5,379 bases of DNA from an uncultured Flavobacteriales bacterium (GTDB taxonomy: Bacteria > Bacteroidota > Bacteroidia > Flavobacteriales_D > Sanyastnellaceae), in assembly GCA_937897625.1 (NCBI GenBank), contig CALCNZ010000285.1, positions 1 to 5,379 of the forward strand, written 5' to 3'. Of this stretch, positions 1-5,379 are shown piece after piece. The notes under the pieces are model-generated. The model did no database searches. It was given only the letters and a program-made list of their open reading frames with translations, and was not told the origin of the DNA. Made by a program: the position numbers and the translations under genes. The stretch's first letter is position 1, and each line of letters starts with the position of its first letter.

Positions 1-307
1 CCATGCTCAAAGCTCCTGGGCTATACACACGAAGCTGCCACATCTTATCTCCATTTGGGAAATAAGTCCACTCCCCGTCTGTCAGCGCATTCATCGGGTA
101 CTCCACAATCTTTCCGTAGATGGGTAGCGTTCCATTTTTGTCTGATTCATCGGCCATTGCCCACAATTCTTCACTCGTTAAATTGGCAACTTGAATTCGC
201 TCAAGTCGTGAATTAAACGATTGGTTCGACTCTCTGAATCCGACAGGTTCTTGAGCCATCACTTGCAGCGACATCAATAGTGCTGCTAAAAAGTATAGTT
301 TTTTCAT
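1..307 (-). CDS. Secreted protein N-terminus, probably a lysyl-endopeptidase/trypsin-like exported protease (partial)
   Basis: Reading the minus strand from the ATG at 307-305 gives 102 open codons that run off the left edge, so only the N-terminus is present. Residues 1-18 form a clear Sec signal peptide: MKK, a hydrophobic core (LYFLAALLMSL), then QVMA with probable cleavage before Q19. Residues 60-102 include YGKIVEYPMNAL, DGEW and then NGDKMWQLRVYSPGALSM. From memory, this 'W..L.NGD..W.LR..SPGA.S' arrangement is typical of the region before the catalytic domain in Bacteroidota lysyl endopeptidase-like (Achromobacter protease I type) and trypsin-like secreted proteases, which often carry a type IX secretion C-terminal domain. 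No catalytic triad or C-terminal sorting domain can be seen here, so the enzyme call rests on this N-terminal pattern only. Secretion is well supported. The gene is divergent from the permease operon and probably unrelated to it in function. Confidence 0.72.
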   Translation of the reverse strand, partial: MKKLYFLAALLMSLQVMAQEPVGFRESNQSFNSRLERIQVANLTSEELWAMADESDKNGTLPIYGKIVEYPMNALTDGEWTYFPNGDKMWQLRVYSPGALSM

Positions 308-315
308 TTTGCAGA

Positions 316-345
316 TTTGAGGTGGCAAGATAGTCAGTATTTTTG
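316..345 (+). promoter_or_regulatory. Candidate Bacteroidota sigma-ABfr-type promoter for the permease operon
   Basis: TTTG at 316-319 and TATTTTTG at 338-345 match the Bacteroidota -33 (TTG/TTTG) and -7 (TAnnTTTG) elements with an 18-bp spacer, close to the usual spacing. Transcription would begin roughly at 349-353, on or beside the TTG start codon at 351. The messenger would then have almost no leader. The site lies in the only intergenic gap of the window, directly before the operon. The match is by eye and there is no experimental support. Confidence 0.5.
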
Positions 346-371
346 CTTCCTTGACTGTGTTCCCAAAAATA
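338..371. repeat. Perfect 8-bp inverted repeat flanking the permease start codon
   Basis: TATTTTTG (338-345) and its exact reverse complement CAAAAATA (364-371) are separated by 18 bp holding both candidate start codons, TTG 351 and GTG 357. Pairing does not extend beyond the 8 bp on either side. It can be read as two facing -7 promoter elements, a regulator site, or an AU-rich RNA hairpin if transcription starts further upstream. The arms are AT-rich, so chance is possible. Confidence 0.4.
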
Positions 372-1748
372 TCGCGACTACTCCTGAAGGCCTATATAGG
401 TCCCTTCCTGATAACCTTTTTAGTTGCCATGTTCATTTTTGAAATGCAATTCATTTGGGTGTATTTAGATGATTTGGTTGGAAAGGGAATTGACCCTATA
501 ACCATCATGCAACTGCTGGTCTATGCAAGTGCACGCATCGTAAATATGGCTCTCCCATTGGCCATTCTTATGTCCAGCATTATGACTTTCGGCACACTTG
601 CCGAAAATTACGAACTCACCGCAATGAAAAGCGCCGGCATGTCGCTGAGCAGAATCCTGCGTCCACTTGTTGTGTTCATGTGCGCTCTTTCGATCTTCTC
701 CTTCGTATTCGCCAATAACGCATGGCCCATTGCGAACTTGAAGTTTCGCACGCTTCTATACAGCATCGTTCAACAACGCCCTACCTTAAATCTTCAAAGC
801 GGCGTTTTTTACAACGGTATTGAAGGAATAAGCATTCGCGTCATGGATAAAAACATAGACACGGGCGAATTGAAAGATGTTCTTATCTATGACCATCGCA
901 ATCAAAACCTTGGAAACCGAACGGTCATTCGAGCCGAACAAGGCGCCATGAGCGAGACAGCAGACAAGCGCTTTTTGATTCTTACCCTGAACAACGGAGT
1001 TACCTACGAAGAAAAAGAAGAAAGCAATAGAACCAAGAAAGGCGCTATGCAACCGAAAAATCCAGAAAAACATATGCCCTTGGTTGCAGGTGAATTCGAA
1101 ACTATGATTCTTCGTCTTGATTTGAGTTCTTTCATTTTTCAAAAAAACGACGAAGAAATATTCAAAAACTCCTTCGAAATGATGACCGTCGCTCAGCTCG
1201 ATCAAACAATTGACAGCTTAGAAATTCAGCGCGACAGTCTTGAAAAAGCCATTCAGATTTTTCAAGCAAACAATCAGAATAATCCAACAGATGCCAATGC
1301 TCCTTCTGTTACTAGCGCCAGAAATGTCACGCTCGACAACAATGCGAAGCAAGCCAAAACCATTGAAGGCATGAATGAAGAATTAATGAATCGCAACAAA
1401 TTCATTAACCGACATAAGATTGAATGGCACCGAAAATTCACGCTTGCGTTTTCATGTATCATTCTATTTTTCGTGGGAGCTCCGCTTGGTGCGATCATTC
1501 GCAAAGGTGGTATAGGCTGGCCAACTATTTTAGCTCTCGGAATTTTTATTCTCTTCGAAATGCTAACTATTGCCGGAGAAAAAATGACCAAGAGTGACAT
1601 CCTTGAACCTTGCATTGGAATGTGGCTTGCCACATTCGTCACTCTTCCGATGGGCGTATTCATTACCTACCGAGCGCGCATGGAAGGGAAATGGCAATGG
1701 AATATTTTTAAAAGGAAAGGAAATAAAATCAAATCTGAAACAACATGA
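351..1748 (+). CDS. LptF/LptG-family permease (YjgP/YjgQ), LPS export ABC transporter membrane subunit
   Basis: This 465-residue inner-membrane protein belongs to the family whose LptF and LptG subunits work with the ATPase LptB to extract LPS from the inner membrane and pass it to the LptC/LptA bridge. The layout is typical. TM1 is around residues 16-38, followed by DDLVGKG. TM2 is around 65-84 (MALPLAILMSSIMTFGTLAE) and TM3 around 103-122. A periplasmic domain spans about 130-360, and three C-terminal helices lie near 364-383, 390-410 and 421-443. Between the beta-rich periplasmic part and TM4 sit a predicted helix or coiled coil (277-304) and an N/T/A-rich linker (305-335). The start is TTG 351 or GTG 357. 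The conserved segment LLLKAYIGPF at 10-19 excludes the next ATG at 429, and an in-frame stop at 318-320 blocks extension. LptF and LptG cannot be told apart here, and no second permease or LptB is present. The stop overlaps the next ATG (ATGA). Confidence 0.93.
   Translation: MTVFPKISRLLLKAYIGPFLITFLVAMFIFEMQFIWVYLDDLVGKGIDPITIMQLLVYASARIVNMALPLAILMSSIMTFGTLAENYELTAMKSAGMSLSRILRPLVVFMCALSIFSFVFANNAWPIANLKFRTLLYSIVQQRPTLNLQSGVFYNGIEGISIRVMDKNIDTGELKDVLIYDHRNQNLGNRTVIRAEQGAMSETADKRFLILTLNNGVTYEEKEESNRTKKGAMQPKNPEKHMPLVAGEFETMILRLDLSSFIFQKNDEEIFKNSFEMMTVAQLDQTIDSLEIQRDSLEKAIQIFQANNQNNPTDANAPSVTSARNVTLDNNAKQAKTIEGMNEELMNRNKFINRHKIEWHRKFTLAFSCIILFFVGAPLGAIIRKGGIGWPTILALGIFILFEMLTIAGEKMTKSDILEPCIGMWLATFVTLPMGVFITYRARMEGKWQWNIFKRKGNKIKSETT
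364..371 (-). promoter_or_regulatory. Candidate -7 element for the leftward secreted-protease gene
   Basis: The minus strand reads TATTTTTG across 371 to 364, an exact TAnnTTTG match identical to the plus-strand -7 element. Transcription would start near 356-359 and leave a leader of about 50 nt before the ATG at 307-305, a common arrangement. The -33 position is poor: CTTC/TTCA around 385-390 rather than TTG. The element lies inside the first codons of the permease gene. A weaker alternative, TATCTTGC near 333-326, is closer to the gene but does not fit the consensus. Confidence 0.3.
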
Positions 1749-2935
1749 AATTTCTTCAGATTTGTCAAAAACCGCCGCTCCCGCTAACAGATGGAGGATG
1801 TATCGCCTTCCACGCCTTAACAACAGGACTTTTACAAGCTGGACACAGCGTTAAGGTTTTTACACTTTTCACAGACAAACACGATTTTGTCCCTGAAAAC
1901 ATGCCTGAAGAATATGTTCAAAAAACAGATATTGAAGGTGTTTATGTCGACACGAAAATGAATCTCGTCGATGTATACTGCAATTTCATGACGCGTGATC
2001 CTTACAATCTTAGTCGTTTCTTTTCTGTAGATGTAGACATTCGATTGACTCGCTTACTTCAAAAAGAAAAATACGATTGTATTATTCTCGAAAGTATTTT
2101 CACAACGCCCTACCTCCATACTATTCGCAGGAATGTAAGCACCAAAGTCCTTCTTCGGTCACACAATATTGAACACCAAATTTGGAATAAGCTAGCCGTT
2201 GGTGAAAAGAATTATTTCAAACGAATTTATCTCGCCTATCTCAGCAAAAAATTATACAAAGCAGAGATAGAGGCTTGGAGAAGTGTAGACGGAATTGCTT
2301 GCATTAGTTACGACGACCTTCAATTTACCCGAGCCCTCTCTCAGAAACCTGCTTACCTCTTGCCTGTAGCTATGTCGGTTCAATCGCCAATTCACATGGC
2401 TGGGAATGAACCAAAAGTATACCACATCGGATCCATGGATTGGCTTCCGAACATTGAAGCCATTAATAGTTTTATTGAAAACACGCTTCCAACAGTATTA
2501 AAAGAAATTCCAAATTTTGAATTTCACATTGCTGGAAGGAAAATGCCAGCTTCGCTTCACAATAAAAAAATACCCGGAATAGTCTCTTGGGGCGAAGTTG
2601 AAAGTGCCGAAAGCTTTGCACGTAATTTTCAAATCATGATTGTTCCTTTGCAATCAGGCTCCGGAATTCGAATTAAAATATTAGAAGCTTTCACCATGGG
2701 CATGGCTGTAATTGCAACGGAACAAGGGATTCGCGGCATCGACGTAGACGACCGAAAAGAATACTACAAAGCGGAAACACCCGAAGAATGGGTTGCTGCA
2801 ATTCGCGCCTTGCAAGATCCCGAGGAGCGAGCGAGAATTGGAAAAAACGCACAACAATTTATGCAAGATTCTTATAGCAATTCAAAGATTGTTCAGCCCT
2901 TGGTTCAGTTTATAAAAACACTTCCGAAAAGATGA
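1745..2935 (+). CDS. GT4-like family glycosyltransferase
   Basis: This 396-residue soluble protein has the two-Rossmann-domain (GT-B) pattern of glycosyltransferase family 4-like enzymes, which transfer a sugar from a nucleotide-sugar donor to an acceptor at the cytoplasmic face of the membrane. The N-terminal domain opens with KFLQICQKPPLPLTDGG; its GG at 17-18 is the usual glycine turn near the acceptor site. This is followed by HALTTGLLQAGHSVKVFT. SHNIEHQIW at 139-147 is a signature seen in related Bacteroidota enzymes. The C-terminal domain begins near residue 227 with HIGSMDWLPNIEAI and carries SGSGIRIKILEAF (304-316), where E314 is the second glutamate of the EX7E donor-binding motif. 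The first is replaced by S306. No signal peptide or membrane helix is seen. The start is fixed by the 4-bp ATGA overlap with the permease gene; the end overlaps the next gene in the same way. Donor and acceptor cannot be predicted. Confidence 0.9.
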   Translation: MKFLQICQKPPLPLTDGGCIAFHALTTGLLQAGHSVKVFTLFTDKHDFVPENMPEEYVQKTDIEGVYVDTKMNLVDVYCNFMTRDPYNLSRFFSVDVDIRLTRLLQKEKYDCIILESIFTTPYLHTIRRNVSTKVLLRSHNIEHQIWNKLAVGEKNYFKRIYLAYLSKKLYKAEIEAWRSVDGIACISYDDLQFTRALSQKPAYLLPVAMSVQSPIHMAGNEPKVYHIGSMDWLPNIEAINSFIENTLPTVLKEIPNFEFHIAGRKMPASLHNKKIPGIVSWGEVESAESFARNFQIMIVPLQSGSGIRIKILEAFTMGMAVIATEQGIRGIDVDDRKEYYKAETPEEWVAAIRALQDPEERARIGKNAQQFMQDSYSNSKIVQPLVQFIKTLPKR

Positions 2936-4095
2936 AACTGGTTGTGCTCACTTCGCGCATTCCATATCCATTGGAAAAGGGAGACAAACTTCGCATATTT
3001 CATCAGATTAAACATCTGTCGAAAACCCATGAAATTTGCCTCATTTGTTTGAACGAAAGCGCCGAGAAAATAGACACTTCAGTTCTGGAAGAAATGGTAT
3101 CTGAATTGCACATTGTGCAACTCGCTAAATGGAAAATTCCTTTCAGACTGTTCTTCGCCCTTTTTCACAGCTTTCCCTTTCAAGTGGAATATTTCTTCGA
3201 ACGTAACAAAAGAAAAAAGGTAGAACACATCATTCAAAATTTTCAACCCGATCATATTTATTGCCAACTCATACGAACAGCAGAATATGTGAAAGACCTG
3301 CTCCAATTTCAGAAAAGCATTGACTACATGGACGCTTTCAGCGCAGCCGCCATGCGAAGGGCAAAAACAGAAAAAGGACTATACAAACTATTTTGGAAAA
3401 TCGAAAACGACCGCGTGAAGAAATACGAAAGAAGCATTTTCGATTACTTCAATAACCATTCTATCATTAGCAACCAAGATCGAAACTTGCTCGCTATTCC
3501 TTCCAACAAAAAAATCTCAATTGTTCCCAATGGCGTCGATACAGCCTACTTCAAGAATTCCAATCAAAACAAAAAATTCGACATCGTTTTTGCTGGGAAC
3601 ATGAATTACCCGCCGAACATTGCCGCGGCCATCTTTCTTGTTGAAAAAATACTACCGAAACTAGCCATACAATTTCCTGCAATAAAGGTGCTCATTGCAG
3701 GGGCAAATCCCTCTGCTGATGTCCAGCGTTTGGCTAGTGAAAACATTGCCATTTCAGGATGGATAAACGACATTCGTGAAGCGTATTGCGAGTCTCGTGT
3801 TTTTGTGGCTCCAATGTTTATTGGAGCGGGCATGCAAAATAAAATTCTTGAGGCCATGTCCTGCGAACTGCCTGTAATAACAACCCCGCTAGCCGCTGAA
3901 GCGTTTTCTGACACCTCCTCATCGAAAATTATTGAAGCGAATTCCGCATTTGAATTCGCAAAGGCTATTCAATATTATTTACTGAATGAATTCGCTCAAA
4001 TTTCAGACGGTGAAAAAAACAGAATTTATGTGGAAGAAAAATACAGTTGGAAAATTAGTAATCAAAAATTAGAGCAATGCATATCAAATCAGTAA
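2932..4095 (+). CDS. Glycosyltransferase, TIGR03087/GT4-like sugar transferase
   Basis: This 387-residue protein resembles the TIGR03087 sugar transferases, first noted beside PEP-CTERM/EpsH1 exopolysaccharide loci, and GT4-like enzymes in general. The N-terminus LTSRIPYPLEKGDKLR (6-21) is the family hallmark. It is followed by a conserved DYMDA segment at 131-135, VPNGVD at 198-203, AGNMNYPPN (221-229) at the start of the donor-binding domain, and GAGMQNKILEAM (298-309). E307 is the second EX7E glutamate and A299 stands where the first would be, as is common in this subgroup. It is probably a cytoplasmic or membrane-associated GT-B enzyme; no signal peptide or membrane helix is seen. It shares an ATGA junction with the upstream glycosyltransferase but differs clearly from it in sequence, so the pair is not a recent duplication. 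Its last 19 bp overlap the phosphatase gene. No exosortase or PEP-CTERM gene is in the window. Donor and acceptor are unknown. Confidence 0.9.
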   Translation: MKLVVLTSRIPYPLEKGDKLRIFHQIKHLSKTHEICLICLNESAEKIDTSVLEEMVSELHIVQLAKWKIPFRLFFALFHSFPFQVEYFFERNKRKKVEHIIQNFQPDHIYCQLIRTAEYVKDLLQFQKSIDYMDAFSAAAMRRAKTEKGLYKLFWKIENDRVKKYERSIFDYFNNHSIISNQDRNLLAIPSNKKISIVPNGVDTAYFKNSNQNKKFDIVFAGNMNYPPNIAAAIFLVEKILPKLAIQFPAIKVLIAGANPSADVQRLASENIAISGWINDIREAYCESRVFVAPMFIGAGMQNKILEAMSCELPVITTPLAAEAFSDTSSSKIIEANSAFEFAKAIQYYLLNEFAQISDGEKNRIYVEEKYSWKISNQKLEQCISNQ

Positions 4096-5379
4096 TCTTA
4101 TTTCTCTTCTGTTTCATGACCTCGCAAATTTTCGCGCAATCGGAAATTGTAATGCTCGGACATGTTGGTCTACGCAACGCAGAAATCTGGGTCTATTGGC
4201 CCTATCAAGAAGAAACAATTTCCATTGAATACACCTCTCCAGCTTCAGGCACCGAAAAAGCTTGCTCTGGAAAAAGTGAACTTTCAATCTCGAAAAAAAA
4301 TCATTCTGCCGGAATAATCGTTCTTTCTGAACTTCTTCCAAATAGACATTACACCTTCCAGCTTAAGGGAAGTAAATTCAAGTCGAAAGAATATGAATTT
4401 ACAACGCAAGAACTTTGGCAATGGAGAAAAGACGCTCCCGATTTCTCAATAGCTTTCGGAAGTTGCGCCTACATTAACGACACTGAATTCGACAGACCTG
4501 GCAAAGCATACGGACAATCAGATTCTATTTTTAATGTCATTTCTGCATTGAAGCCTAACGCCATGATTTGGGGTGGAGACAATATTTATTTGCGTGAAGG
4601 CGATTTTGAAACGCAAACAAATATGTTCAATCGTTACCTTAAAGCAAGAGAAGTTCCTTCCATTCAAAAGCTTCTTTCAACGTGTCCACAATACGCCGTT
4701 TGGGACGATCACGATTATGGAACAAACGACAGCCACTCTTCCTTTCAATACAAAAAAGAGAGTCTTGCTGTGTTCAAAGAAGTTTGGGGAAATTCAAACT
4801 ACGGATTCCCAAACAACGAAAACAATTGCATTACAGGGAAAGTAACTATAAACGATGTCGATATTTATTTGCTCGACAATAGGACTTTCCGCATTCCTCC
4901 TGGAATAGAAAGTTTAACTCCACAAATGTTAGGAAAGCAGCAAATAGATTGGCTAATGGAAGACTTAAAATCAAGCAAAGCGTCTTTTAAGCTTGTGGTA
5001 ATCGGGAGTCAAGTCCTTTCCTCTGTCTCAGACTTTGAAAACTTCGCCAACTACACAGAAGAACAAGCATACTTGCTTGAAATGATCAATTCGAACAACA
5101 TTAAGAATGTAGTTTTCTTAACTGGAGATCGACATTTTGCAGAACTATCTGAAATGAAGTTAAGCAACAATATTCGAGTTCTAGATATCACTGCTTCACC
5201 TCTAACAAGCAAGCCATTCGGTAACAGCAAAGAAGTAAATACGCACCGCGTGGAGGGAACATTCGTTGCAGAACAGAACTTCGCACACATTACATTCTCG
5301 GGTACTACAAAAGAGAGGACTATCAATATTGATCTAATCAATAAAAATGGAAAGTCGTGTTGGAAGAAATCATATACCA
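4077..5379 (+). CDS. Secreted PhoD-like alkaline phosphatase/phosphodiesterase (partial, 3' end missing)
   Basis: The ATG at 4077 opens a frame that stays open to the window edge (434 complete codons, no stop); an in-frame stop at 4059-4061 excludes an earlier ATG. Residues 1-20 are a Sec signal peptide (MHIKSVILFLFCFMTSQIFA|Q), so the enzyme acts outside the cytoplasm. Residues about 22-110 look like a beta-sandwich N-terminal domain. The metallophosphatase core follows: FGSCAY at 127-132, MIWGGDNIYLREGD at 163-176, WDDHDYGTND at 209-218, VVIGSQVLSS further on, and LTGDRHFAEL at 348-357. D168, D211, H212, N217 and H353 are the likely metal ligands and catalytic residues by analogy with PhoD. 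Characterised PhoD enzymes are metal-dependent phosphodiesterases/phosphomonoesterases; B. subtilis PhoD acts on wall teichoic acid. The true substrate here is unknown. The 19-bp overlap with the glycosyltransferase gene suggests coupled translation. Some C-terminal sequence is missing only because the window ends. Confidence 0.92.
   Translation, partial: MHIKSVILFLFCFMTSQIFAQSEIVMLGHVGLRNAEIWVYWPYQEETISIEYTSPASGTEKACSGKSELSISKKNHSAGIIVLSELLPNRHYTFQLKGSKFKSKEYEFTTQELWQWRKDAPDFSIAFGSCAYINDTEFDRPGKAYGQSDSIFNVISALKPNAMIWGGDNIYLREGDFETQTNMFNRYLKAREVPSIQKLLSTCPQYAVWDDHDYGTNDSHSSFQYKKESLAVFKEVWGNSNYGFPNNENNCITGKVTINDVDIYLLDNRTFRIPPGIESLTPQMLGKQQIDWLMEDLKSSKASFKLVVIGSQVLSSVSDFENFANYTEEQAYLLEMINSNNIKNVVFLTGDRHFAELSEMKLSNNIRVLDITASPLTSKPFGNSKEVNTHRVEGTFVAEQNFAHITFSGTTKERTINIDLINKNGKSCWKKSYT

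Larger units (their letters stand above)
351..5379 (+). other. Probable envelope-glycolipid operon: permease, two glycosyltransferases, secreted phosphatase
   Basis: Four same-strand genes follow with no gaps. The stop and start codons share ATGA at 1745-1748 and 2932-2935, and the third junction overlaps by 19 bp (4077-4095). No terminator-like hairpin with a T-run was seen between them. The arrangement indicates one transcript and coupled translation. The operon may continue past the right edge. A joint role in making and exporting a surface glycolipid is inferred from the families, not shown. Confidence 0.75.

Noticed and set aside
308..350. Small RNA or riboswitch in the intergenic gap
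   Set aside because: The gap is only 43 bp and is accounted for by promoter-like elements. No stable structure beyond the 8-bp repeat was seen.
1139..1149. In-frame A-AAA-AAC heptamer in the permease gene, a possible -1 frameshift site
   Set aside because: The zero frame continues through three conserved membrane helices, and I saw no downstream hairpin. It is likely chance in AT-rich coding sequence, as is the A-run near 4292-4299.
786..1823. Minus-strand open frames opposite the permease (786-1205, 1274-1663, 1563-1823) and a plus-strand frame at 1594-1854
   Set aside because: They lie inside or across well-supported genes, have no recognisable domains, and are rich in residues expected from antisense reading. 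Treated as shadows.
193..3999. Shared 12-mer GAATTCGCTCAA near 193 and near 3988
   Set aside because: One copy lies in each of two unrelated coding genes with different flanks and no regular spacing. Judged coincidental.
4077..4095. Possible frameshift fusion between the second glycosyltransferase and the phosphatase because their genes overlap
   Set aside because: The phosphatase has its own ATG and a complete signal peptide, and the glycosyltransferase ends at a natural length, so they are separate genes.
2681..4341. Minus-strand frames at 2681-2866, 3079-3306, 3606-3914 and 4114-4341
   Set aside because: All are antisense to glycosyltransferase or phosphatase coding sequence and show no family features.
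4573..5341. Plus-strand frames at 4573-4845 and 4682-4882 and a minus-strand frame at 5051-5341
   Set aside because: They overlap the open PhoD-like frame, whose catalytic motifs at D168, 210-213 and H353 show that it is the real coding frame.

Overview
The window looks like a chromosomal fragment from a member of the Bacteroidota, probably a Flavobacteriia- or Cytophagia-like lineage. The clues are AT-rich coding DNA, starts without clear Shine-Dalgarno sequences, and a TAnnTTTG-type -7 promoter element. The Sec signal peptides end in A|Q, and the proteins resemble Bacteroidota subfamilies (a 'DDLVGKG' LptF/LptG permease, a WDDHDYG-type PhoD phosphatase, and a secreted protease-like N-terminus). 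Genus cannot be determined from the sequence alone.

Layout: (1) Positions 1-307, minus strand: the first 102 codons of a secreted protein that runs off the left edge, probably a lysyl-endopeptidase/trypsin-like exported protease. (2) Positions 308-350: a 43-bp divergent intergenic region. A good -33/-7 promoter match faces right, and an identical -7 octamer on the other strand lies just inside the next gene, so the two promoters may overlap. (3) Positions 351-5379, plus strand: four tightly packed genes with no intergenic space. They encode an LptF/LptG-family inner-membrane permease, a GT4-like glycosyltransferase, a second glycosyltransferase of the TIGR03087/GT4 type, and a secreted PhoD-like metallophosphatase/phosphodiesterase cut by the right edge. 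The first two junctions are ATGA overlaps and the third is a 19-bp overlap, so the genes are probably co-transcribed and translationally coupled.

How the genes may work together (inference): the two cytoplasmic glycosyltransferases could extend a lipid-linked or surface glycan. The LptF/G permease belongs to the machinery that moves LPS-type lipids toward the outer membrane. The exported PhoD-like enzyme could hydrolyse a phosphodiester or phosphomonoester outside the cytoplasm. The cluster therefore looks like a small envelope-glycolipid operon. No clearly novel system is visible. The points most worth a second look are the mirrored promoter octamers around an unusual TTG/GTG start, the pairing of PhoD with glycosyltransferases and a permease, and the loss of the first EX7E glutamate in both glycosyltransferases. 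No tRNA, rRNA, CRISPR array, insertion sequence or terminator was found, and no stretch longer than 43 bp lacks a gene.
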